A stretch of 64,000 bases of DNA from contig CP026511.1 in assembly GCA_004010935.1 (NCBI GenBank), forward strand, positions 2,604,001 through 2,668,000, given 5' to 3'. Made by a program: the position numbers and the translations under genes. The DNA comes from Pseudomonadaceae bacterium SI-3. Its GTDB lineage: Bacteria; Pseudomonadota; Gammaproteobacteria; Pseudomonadales; Pseudomonadaceae. This document shows positions 24,680 to 33,993 of the stretch, in pieces (the stretch's first letter is position 1; each line of letters begins with the position of its first letter). The notes under the pieces were generated by a model, which was given only the letters and a program-made list of their open reading frames with translations, had not been told where the DNA came from and searched no databases.

Positions 24680-25732
24680 ATGACCCAGGCAGAAGCGCCG
24701 GTACTGATCGAGGTACGCAATCGCGTCGGCTATCTCACGCTCAACCGCCCCGCCGGGCTGAATGCCGTCACCCTGGAGATGGTGAGGATGCTGCACCGCC
24801 AGTTGCAGCAGTGGGCTGACGACCAAGACGTGGTGGCCGTGGTACTGCGCGGCGCAGGCGAGAAAGCCTTCTGCGCCGGTGGTGACATCCGCTCGCTCTA
24901 CGACAGCTACAAAAGCGGCGACAGCCTGCACCGCGAGTTTTTCGAGGAGGAATACGCGCTCGATCAGTACATTCATGCGTATACCAAACCCCTGATGGCG
25001 CTGATGAATGGCTTCGTCCTGGGCGGCGGCATGGGGCTGGTTCAGGGCGCCTCGCTGCGGGTTATCTCCGAGCGCACGCGCATGGGCATGCCGGAAGTCG
25101 GTATCGGCTATTTCCCTGATGTCGGCGGCAGCTACTTCTTGTCGCGCCTGCCAAATAACCTTGGCATTTACATGGGCCTGACCGGCAACCATGTGAATGC
25201 TGCTGATGCGCTGTATGCCGGGCTTGCCGATTACAGCGTGCCGCACGAGCAATTCGCCGAACTCGAACGATGCCTCGACCAGCAGGACTGGTCGATGCCG
25301 CCACTGCAGGCGCAGACCAACTTTCTGGTTTCGATGGGCTGCACCGAACTGCCGGATGCACCATTCAAAGCCTTATTCCCGGCCATCGAAAAGCATTTCG
25401 CCCATGACAGCGTCGCTGCGATTCGCCAGTCGCTGGCCGCCGAAGAGCGCCCCGAGTACCGCGACTGGGCGGCCGAGACCTTGAGGGTGATCGACAGCCG
25501 TTCGCCGCTTTCGGTCAGCGTCACGCTAGAGATGCTCCGCCGCGGACGCACCCTGTCGCTGGCCGACTGCTTCGCCATGGAGCTGCATCTGGACCGACAG
25601 TGGTTCGATCAGGGCGACATCATCGAAGGCGTCCGGGCTCTGATCGTCGACAAGGATAAGAACCCGCGCTGGAACCCGCCTACGCTGGAGGAAGTGACGC
25701 CAGCACGCGTGGCGGCCTTCTTCGCCGACTAG
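24680..25732 (+). CDS. 3-hydroxyisobutyryl-CoA hydrolase (crotonase family)
   Basis: 350-aa crotonase-fold enzyme that releases CoA from 3-hydroxyisobutyryl-CoA, giving the MmsB substrate. The length and the [21 protein letters not shown]-terminus match HIBCH rather than simple enoyl-CoA hydratases (~260 aa). The oxyanion-hole segment is [11 protein letters not shown], and the Glu/Asp pair eight residues apart in [17 protein letters not shown] is the HIBCH catalytic set. Placement between mmsB and an acyl-CoA dehydrogenase supports the role in valine breakdown. Confidence 0.92.
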   Translation: MTQAEAPVLIEVRNRVGYLTLNRPAGLNAVTLEMVRMLHRQLQQWADDQDVVAVVLRGAGEKAFCAGGDIRSLYDSYKSGDSLHREFFEEEYALDQYIHAYTKPLMALMNGFVLGGGMGLVQGASLRVISERTRMGMPEVGIGYFPDVGGSYFLSRLPNNLGIYMGLTGNHVNAADALYAGLADYSVPHEQFAELERCLDQQDWSMPPLQAQTNFLVSMGCTELPDAPFKALFPAIEKHFAHDSVAAIRQSLAAEERPEYRDWAAETLRVIDSRSPLSVSVTLEMLRRGRTLSLADCFAMELHLDRQWFDQGDIIEGVRALIVDKDKNPRWNPPTLEEVTPARVAAFFAD

Positions 25733-25743
25733 GAACTGATTTT

Positions 25744-26895
25744 ATGCACGACATCGAACTGAGCGAAGAGCAACGGATGATCCGCGACATGGCGCGCGAC
25801 TTCGCCCGCGCCGAGATCGCGCCGAAGGCCCAAGCGTGGGAACAGGTCGGTTGGATCGGCGACGAAGCCGTGACCCAGCTGGGCGAGCTGGGGCTGCTGG
25901 GCATGATCGTGCCCGAGCAATGGGGCGGCACCTATATCGACTACGTTGCGTACGCCCTGGCGGTCGAGGAAATTTCGGCAGGTGACGGCGCCATTGGGGC
26001 GTTGATGAGCATTCACAGCTCGGTCGGCTGCGGCCCGATCCTCAAGTACGGCACGCCGGAACAACAGGACGAATGGCTACCGGATCTGGCGGCAGGTCGC
26101 GCCATCGGTTGCTTTGCCCTCACCGAACCTCAGGCCGGCTCCGAGGCACACAACCTGCGCACCCGCGCCGTGCTGGAAAATGGCGAGTGGGTGATCAATG
26201 GCGCCAAACAATTCGTCAGCAACGGCAAGCGCGCCAGGATCGCCATCGTCTTCGCCGTTACCGATCCCGAGCTCGGTAAAAAAGGCCTGTCCGCGTTTCT
26301 GGTCCCCACCGACAACCCCGGCTTTGTTGTCGATCGCATGGAAAAGAAGATGGGCATCCGCGCCTCGGACACCTGCGGCGTCACCTTGCGCGACTGCCGC
26401 ATTCCAGAAGCCAACTTACTCGGGCCGCGCGGCAAGGGACTGGCTATCGCCCTTTCCAACCTCGAAGGCGGCCGCATCGGCATTGGTGCCCAGGCGCTGG
26501 GCATCGCCCGCGCGGCGTTCGAAGCAGCGCTGGGTTATGCCCGTGAGCGCATCCAGTTCGACAAGCCGATCATCGAGCACCAGAGCGTGGCGAACATGCT
26601 GGCGGACATGCACACCCGGTTGAATGCCGCGCGCCTGTTGATCCTGCATGCCGCGCGCCTGCGCAGCGCCAACCTGCCCTGCCTGTCCGAGGCGTCCCAG
26701 GCCAAGCTGTTCGCCTCGGAAGTTGCCGAATACGTGTGTTCAAAGGCCATGCAGATCCACGGCGGCTACGGCTACCTGGAGGACTACCCCGTCGAGCGTT
26801 ATTACCGGGATGCGCGCATCACCCAGATATATGAAGGATCGAGCGAAATTCAGCGGCTGTTGATTGCGAGGGAGTTGAATAACTACGGGTTGTGA
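25744..26895 (+). CDS. Acyl-CoA dehydrogenase, probably isobutyryl-CoA dehydrogenase
   Basis: 383-aa FAD-dependent dehydrogenase with the three-domain ACAD fold: [12 protein letters not shown] at about 127, [12 protein letters not shown] at about 153, [23 protein letters not shown] at about 337. The catalytic Glu lies in [15 protein letters not shown] at the usual short/medium-chain position. Eleven bases after the hydrolase gene and last in the mms operon, it most likely oxidises isobutyryl-CoA to methacryloyl-CoA. Substrate is inferred from context; a 2-methylbutyryl role cannot be excluded. The hydratase step for methacryloyl-CoA could be the enzyme at 46810-47586. Confidence 0.9.
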   Translation: MHDIELSEEQRMIRDMARDFARAEIAPKAQAWEQVGWIGDEAVTQLGELGLLGMIVPEQWGGTYIDYVAYALAVEEISAGDGAIGALMSIHSSVGCGPILKYGTPEQQDEWLPDLAAGRAIGCFALTEPQAGSEAHNLRTRAVLENGEWVINGAKQFVSNGKRARIAIVFAVTDPELGKKGLSAFLVPTDNPGFVVDRMEKKMGIRASDTCGVTLRDCRIPEANLLGPRGKGLAIALSNLEGGRIGIGAQALGIARAAFEAALGYARERIQFDKPIIEHQSVANMLADMHTRLNAARLLILHAARLRSANLPCLSEASQAKLFASEVAEYVCSKAMQIHGGYGYLEDYPVERYYRDARITQIYEGSSEIQRLLIARELNNYGL

Positions 26896-26932
26896 TCAAC
26901 CCCTATAAGCGTGAAGGCAGCATCAGGTTTTG

Positions 26933-26954
26933 TCAGGGATCAGCTGATCCCTGA
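26933..26954. terminator. Perfect 22-bp palindrome after the mms operon
   Basis: TCAGGGATCAG followed directly by CTGATCCCTGA, about 37 bp after the dehydrogenase stop. There is no T-run. It could be the core of a terminator/cruciform or a regulator site. A single REP element (TGTAGGAGCCAGCTTGCTGG, 27012-27036) follows. Confidence 0.5.
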
Positions 26955-27011
26955 AGTTTCCGCGGACGGCAATTCATGAGCCGCCTGATTGTCTTCGCTA
27001 TCACCTGCTCT

Positions 27012-27036
27012 TGTAGGAGCCAGCTTGCTGGCGATC
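27012..27036. repeat. Single REP palindrome
   Basis: One copy of the Pseudomonas REP unit beginning TGTAGGAGCCAGCTTGCTGG and ending GCGATC, the same unit as in the array at 43816-44660, located between the mms operon and the acyl-CoA synthetase gene. Confidence 0.75.
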
Positions 27037-27148
27037 AAAGACCCGACTATCAGAGAAGCTGAAGAACGAAACACCCCGAGGCAGTAATCCCGAGCGAGAT
27101 GGCGGCAAGCGCGACCGCTATCCAGACAACAATAAAAAGGATACGACG

Positions 27149-28801
27149 ATGCTCAAAGGTACGATGCAGCAGACCCCGCTGATGATCAGCGGCATCCTGA
27201 CCCATGCAGCCCTCGCCCACGGCGACCGCGAGATCGTCTCTCGGCTGGTGGATGAGCCCATCTGGCGGTACGACTACGCCGGGCTCGCCAAACGCGCCGG
27301 CCAAGCCGCCAGCATGTTACGCAAGCTGGGGGTGAAGCCCGGCGACCTGGTGTCGTCGCTTGCCTGGAATACCCATCGCCACTTCGAGCTGTTCTTCGCC
27401 GTGCCCGGCATTGGCGCGGTGCTGCACACGGCCAATCCACGGCTGTCGGACGAGCAGATCATCTACACCCTGAACCACGCCGGCAGTGGCGTGCTTCTGT
27501 TCGACCGCAGCTTCCTGGCCTTGGTCGAGCGTGTGCGCCCGCACCTGGAAAAAGCCCACACCTTCATCATGTTGTCCGATGCCCAGCGCACCGAAGCAGG
27601 CGAGGTCGGCGCGCTGAGTTACGAAACGCTGATCGCGCAGGAACAGCCGGTCACCGACTGGCCGCAGTTCGACGAAAACGCCGGCGCGATGCTCTGCTAC
27701 ACCTCCGGCACCACCGGCAACCCGAAAGGCGTGGTCTACAGCCACCGCTCCGTCGTCCTGCACGCCATGGCGGCTGGCCTCACCGGCGCCTTCGGCTTCT
27801 CCGCATTCGACTGCATCATGCCTTGCTCGTCTCTCTACCACGCCACCGCCTGGGGCGTGCCCTTCACGGCCGCCATCAACGGCTGCAAGTTCGTGCTGCC
27901 GTGCGACAAGATGGACGGAGCCAGCCTGCAGGAGCTGATTCAGAACGAGGGCGTGACATTCTCCGGCGGCGTGCCGACCATCTGGACCATGTACCTCAAT
28001 CATCTAGAGCGCACGGGCGAAGACACCGGCCAGCTCAAATGCCTGGTGATCGCCGGTTCGGCCGTCCCCCGTGCGCTGGCCGAGAAGTTCGAGACGCGTT
28101 ATGGCGTCAGCGTTCGCCAGCTCTGGGGCATGACTGAAACCAGCCCCCTCGGCGTGGTCGCCACCCCGACGCCCAAGCTCGCGGCCATGGGCGAAGCAGC
28201 CACCAACGAAGCGATCTGGACCCGCCAGGGGCGCCTGCAATTCGGCATCGAACTGAAGATCGTCGATGAGGCGGGCAACGAATTGCCGCATGACGGCGTC
28301 ACGTCCGGTGCGCTGCTTGTTCGTGGCCCTTGGACGGTCGAGCGCTATTTCCGCAGCGAAACCAGCGCACTGGATGCCGATGGCTGGTTCGACACCGGCG
28401 ACATCGCCACCCTCGACCCCAATGGCTACATGCGCATCACCGACCGTAGCAAGGACGTGATCAAGTCCGGCGGTGAGTGGATCAGCTCCATCGATATCGA
28501 GAACATCGCCGTGGCCTGCCCGGGTGTACGCATCGCAGCGGTGGTCGGTGTGGCCCACGAGAAATGGGAAGAACGCCCGATCCTCATCATCGAACCCCAC
28601 GACGAGGCCGACATCTGCATCGACACGGTACTCGCCTACTTGGAGCCGCAAATCGTCAAATGGTGGATGCCCGACGCCGTCATCATCGATACCGTCCCGC
28701 TGACCGCGACCGGCAAGATCGACAAGAAAACCCTGCGCGACCGCTACCGCGACCACTTGATAGAGCTGGAGGAAAACGCAGCTGACGCGGCGAGCCTTTA
28801 G
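27149..28801 (+). CDS. Fatty/branched acyl-CoA synthetase (AMP-forming)
   Basis: 550-aa ANL-superfamily ligase forming acyl-CoA from a carboxylic acid, ATP and CoA. The phosphate loop is [11 protein letters not shown] at about residue 190, the aryl/acyl pocket motif [12 protein letters not shown] at about 330, GWFDTGD at about 413 and [16 protein letters not shown] with the C-terminal catalytic Lys near [11 protein letters not shown]. It resembles AlkK/medium-chain synthetases. The start at 27149 has AAGGA eight bases upstream. It precedes the alpha-methylacyl-CoA racemase gene, suggesting that 2-methyl-branched acids are activated here. In P. putida a similar synthetase starts the cluster corresponding to 40525-43635. 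Confidence 0.9.
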   Translation: MLKGTMQQTPLMISGILTHAALAHGDREIVSRLVDEPIWRYDYAGLAKRAGQAASMLRKLGVKPGDLVSSLAWNTHRHFELFFAVPGIGAVLHTANPRLSDEQIIYTLNHAGSGVLLFDRSFLALVERVRPHLEKAHTFIMLSDAQRTEAGEVGALSYETLIAQEQPVTDWPQFDENAGAMLCYTSGTTGNPKGVVYSHRSVVLHAMAAGLTGAFGFSAFDCIMPCSSLYHATAWGVPFTAAINGCKFVLPCDKMDGASLQELIQNEGVTFSGGVPTIWTMYLNHLERTGEDTGQLKCLVIAGSAVPRALAEKFETRYGVSVRQLWGMTETSPLGVVATPTPKLAAMGEAATNEAIWTRQGRLQFGIELKIVDEAGNELPHDGVTSGALLVRGPWTVERYFRSETSALDADGWFDTGDIATLDPNGYMRITDRSKDVIKSGGEWISSIDIENIAVACPGVRIAAVVGVAHEKWEERPILIIEPHDEADICIDTVLAYLEPQIVKWWMPDAVIIDTVPLTATGKIDKKTLRDRYRDHLIELEENAADAASL

Positions 28802-28836
28802 CGCGGCAGAACCTGGGGGACGGGGCCGTCGCTACC

Positions 28837-28858
28837 GTAGGGTGGGCTTCAGCCCACC
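28837..28858. repeat. GTAGGGTGGGCTTCAGCCCACC repeat
   Basis: Hairpin GGTGGGCTTCAGCCCACC preceded by GTAG, about 35 bp after the synthetase stop. It is the inverted version of the element at 10495-10516. A degenerate copy (GGGCGGGTTTCAGTCCACC) is at about 28943-28962. Dispersed intergenic repeat, likely terminator. Confidence 0.72.
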
Positions 28859-29011
28859 GATTTCACCCAGCCGAGCGAACGTAGCGGGCCGCGCCGTTTT
28901 GCGGATTCACCCAGTCATCTCCGGCGAGCCACCTGGCGACCCTTAGGGCGGGTTTCAGTCCACCTGCACGTACGGGCGCCATGGATCCCATCACCAACAG
29001 GAACGCGCCTT

Positions 29012-30091
29012 ATGTCGACCGCCACCGCCACACCCCGCCAAGGCCCGCTGCTCGGCCTGCGCGTGCTGGAGTTCGCCAGTATCGGGCCCGGTCCACACTG
29101 CGCGATGCTACTGGCTGACCTTGGCGCCGAGGTGATGTGCATCGAGCGCGAGGGCGGCAATGGCTGGCCCAATCCGGTGGTTGATCGCGGCCGCAAGCGC
29201 CTCACGCTGGACATCCGCACCGACACCGGACGCGAACGCTGCCTGGCGCTGGCCGAAGGCGCGGATGTGCTGATCGAAGGCTTTCGGCCCGGCGTGATGG
29301 AACGCTTGGGGCTCGGACCTGAGCAGGTTCACGGGCGCAACCCGCGTTTGGTTTATGGCCGCATGACCGGTTGGGGCCAGACCGGACCGCTAGCCAAGCG
29401 TGCCGGCCACGATATCAACTATCTGGCGATCACCGGCGCACTGGCTGCGATCGGCAATCGCGAAGGCCCAGCGATTCCGCCACTCAACCTGGTTGGCGAC
29501 TTCGGCGGCGGCTCGCTGTATCTGGCGTTCGGGATCATGGCCGCATTGTGGGAGCGCGAAAGGTCAGGCCAGGGTCAGGTGGTCGACGCCGCGATCGTTG
29601 ATGGCGTGTCCTCGATGATGAGCTTCTTCGCGGGGCTCCTGCCCAGCGGCGCCATCTCCCTTGAACGCGACCGCAATCTGCTGTCGGGCGCCGCACCGCA
29701 TTACCGCTGTTACACCTGCGCCGACGGCCGCGACATCGCCATCGGGCCGCTGGAACCTCAGTTCCTGACCGAACTGATGCAACACATCGAGGCGCCCGAA
29801 TCCTTGCGCGAAGGCTGCAATGATCCGGCGCAATGGCCGGAGTTAAGCGAACAGCTCGCCGCGCTGTTCGCCAGCCGCAGCCGGGCAGACTGGTGCGCCG
29901 TACTCGAAGGGACCGACGCCTGCTTTGCCCCAGTGCTCACTCTGGAAGAAGCCGCGCAGCACCCGCACATGCAACAACGTGGCGTCTATCGCGACATCGA
30001 CGGCGCCCTGCACGCCGCCCCAGCGCCACGCTTTTCACGGACGCCGGGGTCGATCAGAGATTCCGTCAAGGTGGTAGAAGGTTGGGATTGA
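29012..30091 (+). CDS. Alpha-methylacyl-CoA racemase (CaiB/BaiF family)
   Basis: 359-aa CoA-dependent enzyme interconverting (2R)- and (2S)-2-methylacyl-CoA, needed because acyl-CoA dehydrogenases use one isomer. Diagnostic racemase residues are His in GHDINYLAITGALAAIG (about residue 132) and Asp in NLVGDFGGGS (about 162), plus APHYRCYTCADG. This distinguishes it from formyl- or carnitine-CoA transferases. AGGA lies nine bases before the start. The second half of this gene recurs, deleted internally, at 38018-38429 and as a decayed trace at 40320-40452, with unrelated genes in between. Here it lies in series with the acyl-CoA synthetase. Confidence 0.92.
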   Translation: MSTATATPRQGPLLGLRVLEFASIGPGPHCAMLLADLGAEVMCIEREGGNGWPNPVVDRGRKRLTLDIRTDTGRERCLALAEGADVLIEGFRPGVMERLGLGPEQVHGRNPRLVYGRMTGWGQTGPLAKRAGHDINYLAITGALAAIGNREGPAIPPLNLVGDFGGGSLYLAFGIMAALWERERSGQGQVVDAAIVDGVSSMMSFFAGLLPSGAISLERDRNLLSGAAPHYRCYTCADGRDIAIGPLEPQFLTELMQHIEAPESLREGCNDPAQWPELSEQLAALFASRSRADWCAVLEGTDACFAPVLTLEEAAQHPHMQQRGVYRDIDGALHAAPAPRFSRTPGSIRDSVKVVEGWD

Positions 30092-30167
30092 GCGAATCCA
30101 AACGAGTGGCTTGCCCGAGCCGTTGCCAAAAAGCAGACATACCTCCTGGAGAGGACTGTCAGAAACT

Positions 30168-31385
30168 CTAGGCTGTATCAGATAATCGTGACGCCTCACA
30201 CCGGCGCGACCATTGCCAAACGACGCGAGACACGCGGTCGGCAATTTCGGCAATCTCCGCTTCGGAGCAGATCAACGCCGGCAACAGGCGGATCGTTCTT
30301 TCCCGCGAGACGCTGATCAACAAGGCTTCATCCTTCAATGCGCAGGACAAAAGCTCGGTACAGGGGCGATCCAGTTCGACGCCTATCATCAAACCGAGTG
30401 CGCGAATCGCTGCGACGCCTTCACAACCTGCGAGCCCTCGTCGAAGGGCGCCTTCCAAGCGCTGCCCCATAACGCTCGCACGTTGAGGTACGCCATCTCG
30501 CTCCATCACATCGATGACGGTGCAGCCGATTCGACAGGCCATTGGATTACCGCCGAAGGTTGAGCCGTGGTGACCGGGCGAAAAAAGGTCCGCTGCGGCG
30601 CCTCTGGCTAAGCACGCACCGACGGGATAGCCGTTGCCGAGGCCCTTGGCCAAGGTGATCACGTCCGGCAACACTCCCGCATGCTGATACCCAAACCATG
30701 CACCCGTACGCCCTAAGCCGGTCTGCACCTCGTCGACCATGAACAACCAGTCGTTCGCTGTGCACAGATTGCGCAGCGACTGCATATATTCAATCGGCGC
30801 AATGCGTACGCCGCTCTCGCCTTGCACTGGCTCGACCAGCACCGCGACGATATTGGAGAACTGCGATGCAAGCGCCGTCACAGCGTCAATATCAGCGTAT
30901 GGCACCCGCATGAAGCCCGGCATAAGCGGCTCGAAGCCCCGATGCACGCTTGGGTTGCCGGTTGCGGCGAGCGTTGCGAGCGTGCGGCCATGAAAACTGT
31001 TTTCCATTACCGCCACGACCGGATGGGTTATGCCACGGCGGGTTGCGTGCAGGCGTGCCAGCTTCAGCGCCGTCTCGTTTGCCTCAGCTCCCGAATTGCA
31101 GAAAAACGCTCGACGCATCCCGGATATCGCACAAAGCCGCGTACCGAGTGAGTCCTGCCACTCGATGCCGAAAAGATTCGAGGTATGCATCAAGCGGCCC
31201 GCCTGATCGGCAATGGCTGCGGTTATTTCAGGGTGAGAGTGGCCGAGATTGGTTACGGCTACTCCCGCAATCGCATCGAGATATTCGCGCCCTTGAGCGT
31301 CCCAGAGCCGTGCCCCCTGCCCTCGGGTGAAGTAAACCGGCTGTCTGGCATAGGCATGCATCAGGTGTGAATTTTGATCGTCCAT
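30168..31385 (-). CDS. Class III PLP-dependent aminotransferase (ArgD/AruC-like)
   Basis: 405-aa aminotransferase of the acetylornithine/succinylornithine group. Motifs: LDAIAGVAVTNLGHSHP near the N-terminus, FFCNSGAEANETALKLAR at about 95, SFHGRT, VDEVQTGLGRTG at about 215 and the PLP lysine in TLAKGLGNGYPVGA at about 248. The substrate may be an omega-amino group (ornithine derivatives, GABA-type), but cannot be fixed from sequence. It is last in a probable minus-strand operon with the 86-aa protein and pyridoxal kinase, so cofactor supply and use are encoded together. Confidence 0.88.
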   Translation of the reverse strand: MDDQNSHLMHAYARQPVYFTRGQGARLWDAQGREYLDAIAGVAVTNLGHSHPEITAAIADQAGRLMHTSNLFGIEWQDSLGTRLCAISGMRRAFFCNSGAEANETALKLARLHATRRGITHPVVAVMENSFHGRTLATLAATGNPSVHRGFEPLMPGFMRVPYADIDAVTALASQFSNIVAVLVEPVQGESGVRIAPIEYMQSLRNLCTANDWLFMVDEVQTGLGRTGAWFGYQHAGVLPDVITLAKGLGNGYPVGACLARGAAADLFSPGHHGSTFGGNPMACRIGCTVIDVMERDGVPQRASVMGQRLEGALRRGLAGCEGVAAIRALGLMIGVELDRPCTELLSCALKDEALLISVSRERTIRLLPALICSEAEIAEIADRVSRVVWQWSRRCEASRLSDTA

Positions 31386-31391
31386 GAATCC

Positions 31392-31652
31392 TCACTTCAC
31401 CGGAGCTAGAAGCGAAGGACGCGGCGTTACTGACCGGAAGCTATGCTCCGTTCCCAGTACTCGAATCCCGCCGGGCCCAACCTCCAGGTAGCGCCGCTCG
31501 CCTTCGGACACCTGCATCTCGATGCTATAGCCTTCAGCTGCAGGCAGACGTTGAGCGATGTCATGTACGGCCGCTAAGGCCCATGGCGTATCGGATTCAA
31601 AATGACCAAGGTGCTTTTGGTCACGATGAATGTTCAGACGATAGATGGGCAT
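31392..31652 (-). CDS. Small unknown protein in the PLP operon
   Basis: 86-aa cytosolic protein beginning MPIYRLNIHRDQKHLGHFESD, mixed alpha/beta with no signal peptide or membrane segment. I recognise no family. It overlaps the pyridoxal kinase gene by 19 bp and ends 6 bp before the aminotransferase gene, so translation is coupled and the product likely works with one of them. It could be an accessory or regulatory subunit, but nothing in the sequence shows which. Confidence 0.7.
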   Translation of the reverse strand: MPIYRLNIHRDQKHLGHFESDTPWALAAVHDIAQRLPAAEGYSIEMQVSEGERRYLEVGPGGIRVLGTEHSFRSVTPRPSLLAPVK

Positions 31653-32530
31653 GACGGTAATCCCTTGGCGCTGAGAGAGAATTCGGCCTCTGGTAAGCGC
31701 AGCTCGGCCGAGTTGCTTTGAAGCGTGAGAGCAAGAGAAGCAATTACCTGGCGGCTGGCAAACTCAACGGCTTTGGTAAGCTCCACTCCCTTCAACAGTG
31801 AGGCGGCCAGAGCCGCACTGAAAAAATCACCTGTGCCTTTGGGCGACACGTTGACGCGCTCGTGCTCAATCACCTGCGCGTGTTTTTTCGTCACCACCAC
31901 CACGTACATTCGCTCGCCTGGCCACTCGTGTTGAGCTGCACTGGTAACAACGACCCATTGGGTGCGCCCGGTGAGCAGGCAGCGTGCGGCGTCGATAACC
32001 TGCTCAACAGTGTCAACACAGCGGCCGGAAAGACGAGCCAGCTCGAACGCGTTTGGCGTGATGCCATGGGCGAACCGGAGCAAATGAGTCTGGAAGGCAC
32101 CCACCATTGCAGGCTCTACATACATGCCACAGTCATCATCACCCAGCACAGGGTCCAGCTGAACGCGTATGTCCGGGTACTTCTCCAGCACCGTGCCCAG
32201 CCAACGGGCAAGTACCGCCGCCTGCGTTGTGTTGCCGAGGTAACCCACAAGCACAGTTTTTACCGAACGCAAAACCTCTCGGGCCTCCAGATCTTTCAGG
32301 TAACCGGCGAACCAGCTGATCGGAAGCGCACCTCCATGACAGGTGGCGTAGTGAGGAGTATTGCTGAGCAAGACGGTGGGTATGGCGCCGACAGAAAAGC
32401 CACTGGCATGCAGCACAGGCACGGCGATGCTGTTACCAACGCACCCGTAGACTACCTGCGATTGAATCGAAATCACGTCTATTGGAAGCGGTTGTTTAAT
32501 CGAAACGGCGCAATCATTTCCGACGGTCAT
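31634..32530 (-). CDS. pdxY: Pyridoxal kinase
   Basis: 298-aa ribokinase-fold enzyme phosphorylating pyridoxal (vitamin B6 salvage) to PLP. N-terminal IDVISIQSQVVYGCVGNSIAV is the PdxY/PdxK signature. Other motifs are HGGALPISWF, VQLDPVLGDDDCGMYV and the anion hole VSPKGTGDFFSAALAA with the catalytic Asp. An upstream ATG would lengthen it by 30 residues, but the ATG at 32530 has AGAGGAAG six bases before it and leaves a 146-bp divergent promoter region with the ptsJ-like gene. Family proteins are ~285-290 aa, in agreement. First gene of the minus-strand operon. Confidence 0.88.
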   Translation of the reverse strand: MTVGNDCAVSIKQPLPIDVISIQSQVVYGCVGNSIAVPVLHASGFSVGAIPTVLLSNTPHYATCHGGALPISWFAGYLKDLEAREVLRSVKTVLVGYLGNTTQAAVLARWLGTVLEKYPDIRVQLDPVLGDDDCGMYVEPAMVGAFQTHLLRFAHGITPNAFELARLSGRCVDTVEQVIDAARCLLTGRTQWVVVTSAAQHEWPGERMYVVVVTKKHAQVIEHERVNVSPKGTGDFFSAALAASLLKGVELTKAVEFASRQVIASLALTLQSNSAELRLPEAEFSLSAKGLPSCPSIV

Positions 32531-32676
32531 TAGCACTTCCTCTCCGCTGACGCTGCTTTTGGCAAAAAAGCACCCAGCGGGGTAACAATCGACTTCAAAC
32601 AAGTTGGCTACATCAGGCATCAGTGTAAAGTTGTCCTGTGTCTAAGTAAACATTGGCATAGGACAAAAAAGACGTT

Positions 32677-33963
32677 ATGAACAAGACATCGGCTGACATT
32701 TTCGAAACGATCAGATCAAGGGTGCGGACGCAACAGTTGAGCCCAGGTCAAATGCTCCCACCAGTGCGCCAACTGGCGCAGGAGCTGGGGGTTAATCGCA
32801 ATACTGTCGCGGCTGCTTACAAGCGCTTGGTTGCTGCAGGCATTGCTGAGACCAGAGGACGCCACGGGACTGTGATCTGCCAAACCGCTGCGCCCGGCGA
32901 GCAAGAGGGTGGCATTGGTCATTCGCGACTGTTCGAATTGTCGAGCGGCAACCCGAATCCGATGTGGTTGCCCGACCCGGCCCTCGCACTGACACAGCAA
33001 CAACCGCGCCTGCGGCTCTATGGTGACGAGCCGGTTGACCCGGGCTTTCACGACGTGGCCTGTCGATGGCTGACCGACGATTGCCCCTCGCCTCCGGAGA
33101 TTGACCTGGCCCACGGGGCCGTGGACGCTGTCGAACGTCTGCTGGCGGCCTATCTTGTTGCAGGTGACAAGGTTGCCGTCGAGAGCCCTTGCTTCATCAG
33201 TAGCATCAACACGCTGCGCATCGCCGGCTTGCAGGCGGTTGGCGTCCCTGTCGACGAGCACGGGATGCAAGCTGCCCCGCTGGAGGCTGCTTTAGCGAAG
33301 GGCGTGCAGGCGGTGCTGATCACCCCTCGCGCTCACAACCCCACCGGCGCGAGCGTGAGCGCCGAGCGGGCTGCACAGATCCGCGCCGTGCTTGACCGAT
33401 ACCCGCAGGTTCTAGTGCTCGTCGATGATCACTTCGCATTGCTATCCGACGCGAAGTTCCATCAAGTCATCCCTCCCTCCAGCCGGCGTTGGGCGCTGAT
33501 CCGCTCTGTATCCAAAGCGCTAGGGCCTGATCTCCGGCTCGCTGTCGTCGGCAGCGACCGGGAAACATCGTTGCGGCTTCGGTTACGACTGGCTTCAGGC
33601 ACCACCTGGGTAAGCCATCTTCTGCAGGATATTGCGCATACGTGCCTGACTTCGTCTCAGGTCGGAGAGCAGATCGAGCGGGCTCGAGCGGATTACACGC
33701 GACGCAGAGATCTTCTGATCGGTGCGCTGAGTAGCCATAAAATCCAGGCCCTGCAGCCATGTGACGGGCTCAATGTTTGGGTGCCGATCGACCAAGACGT
33801 CGAGCCAGTCATTCTGCATCTGGCCCAGCGGGGCTGGGTCGTGCGCAGCGGCACGGGCTTCACGGTTCAAGAGCCGGTGCGTGGCATCCGTATAACCATC
33901 TCGATGATGGACGCGGACCAGGCCGCCCGCTTCGCCGAAGATCTAAGTCTCTGTATCCACTGA
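32677..33963 (+). CDS. ptsJ: MocR-type regulator PtsJ (GntR HTH fused to aminotransferase domain)
   Basis: 428-aa regulator: a winged-helix GntR domain at residues ~1-70 (LPPVRQLAQELGVNRNTVAAAYKRL) fused to a fold-type I aminotransferase domain that binds PLP. Landmarks are ITPRAHNPTGA, VDDHFALLS and the PLP Lys in RSVSKALGPDLRLAV. The sequence follows enterobacterial PtsJ closely, including WVSHLLQD. PtsJ of Salmonella represses pdxK, a vitamin B6 salvage kinase; here the gene is divergent from pdxY, so repression of pdxY in response to PLP is the natural inference. It is one of two MocR proteins in this island. Confidence 0.9.
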   Translation: MNKTSADIFETIRSRVRTQQLSPGQMLPPVRQLAQELGVNRNTVAAAYKRLVAAGIAETRGRHGTVICQTAAPGEQEGGIGHSRLFELSSGNPNPMWLPDPALALTQQQPRLRLYGDEPVDPGFHDVACRWLTDDCPSPPEIDLAHGAVDAVERLLAAYLVAGDKVAVESPCFISSINTLRIAGLQAVGVPVDEHGMQAAPLEAALAKGVQAVLITPRAHNPTGASVSAERAAQIRAVLDRYPQVLVLVDDHFALLSDAKFHQVIPPSSRRWALIRSVSKALGPDLRLAVVGSDRETSLRLRLRLASGTTWVSHLLQDIAHTCLTSSQVGEQIERARADYTRRRDLLIGALSSHKIQALQPCDGLNVWVPIDQDVEPVILHLAQRGWVVRSGTGFTVQEPVRGIRITISMMDADQAARFAEDLSLCIH

Positions 33964-33993
33964 CTCGGCTCCCCGAGCGGTTACTGCCCCTGC

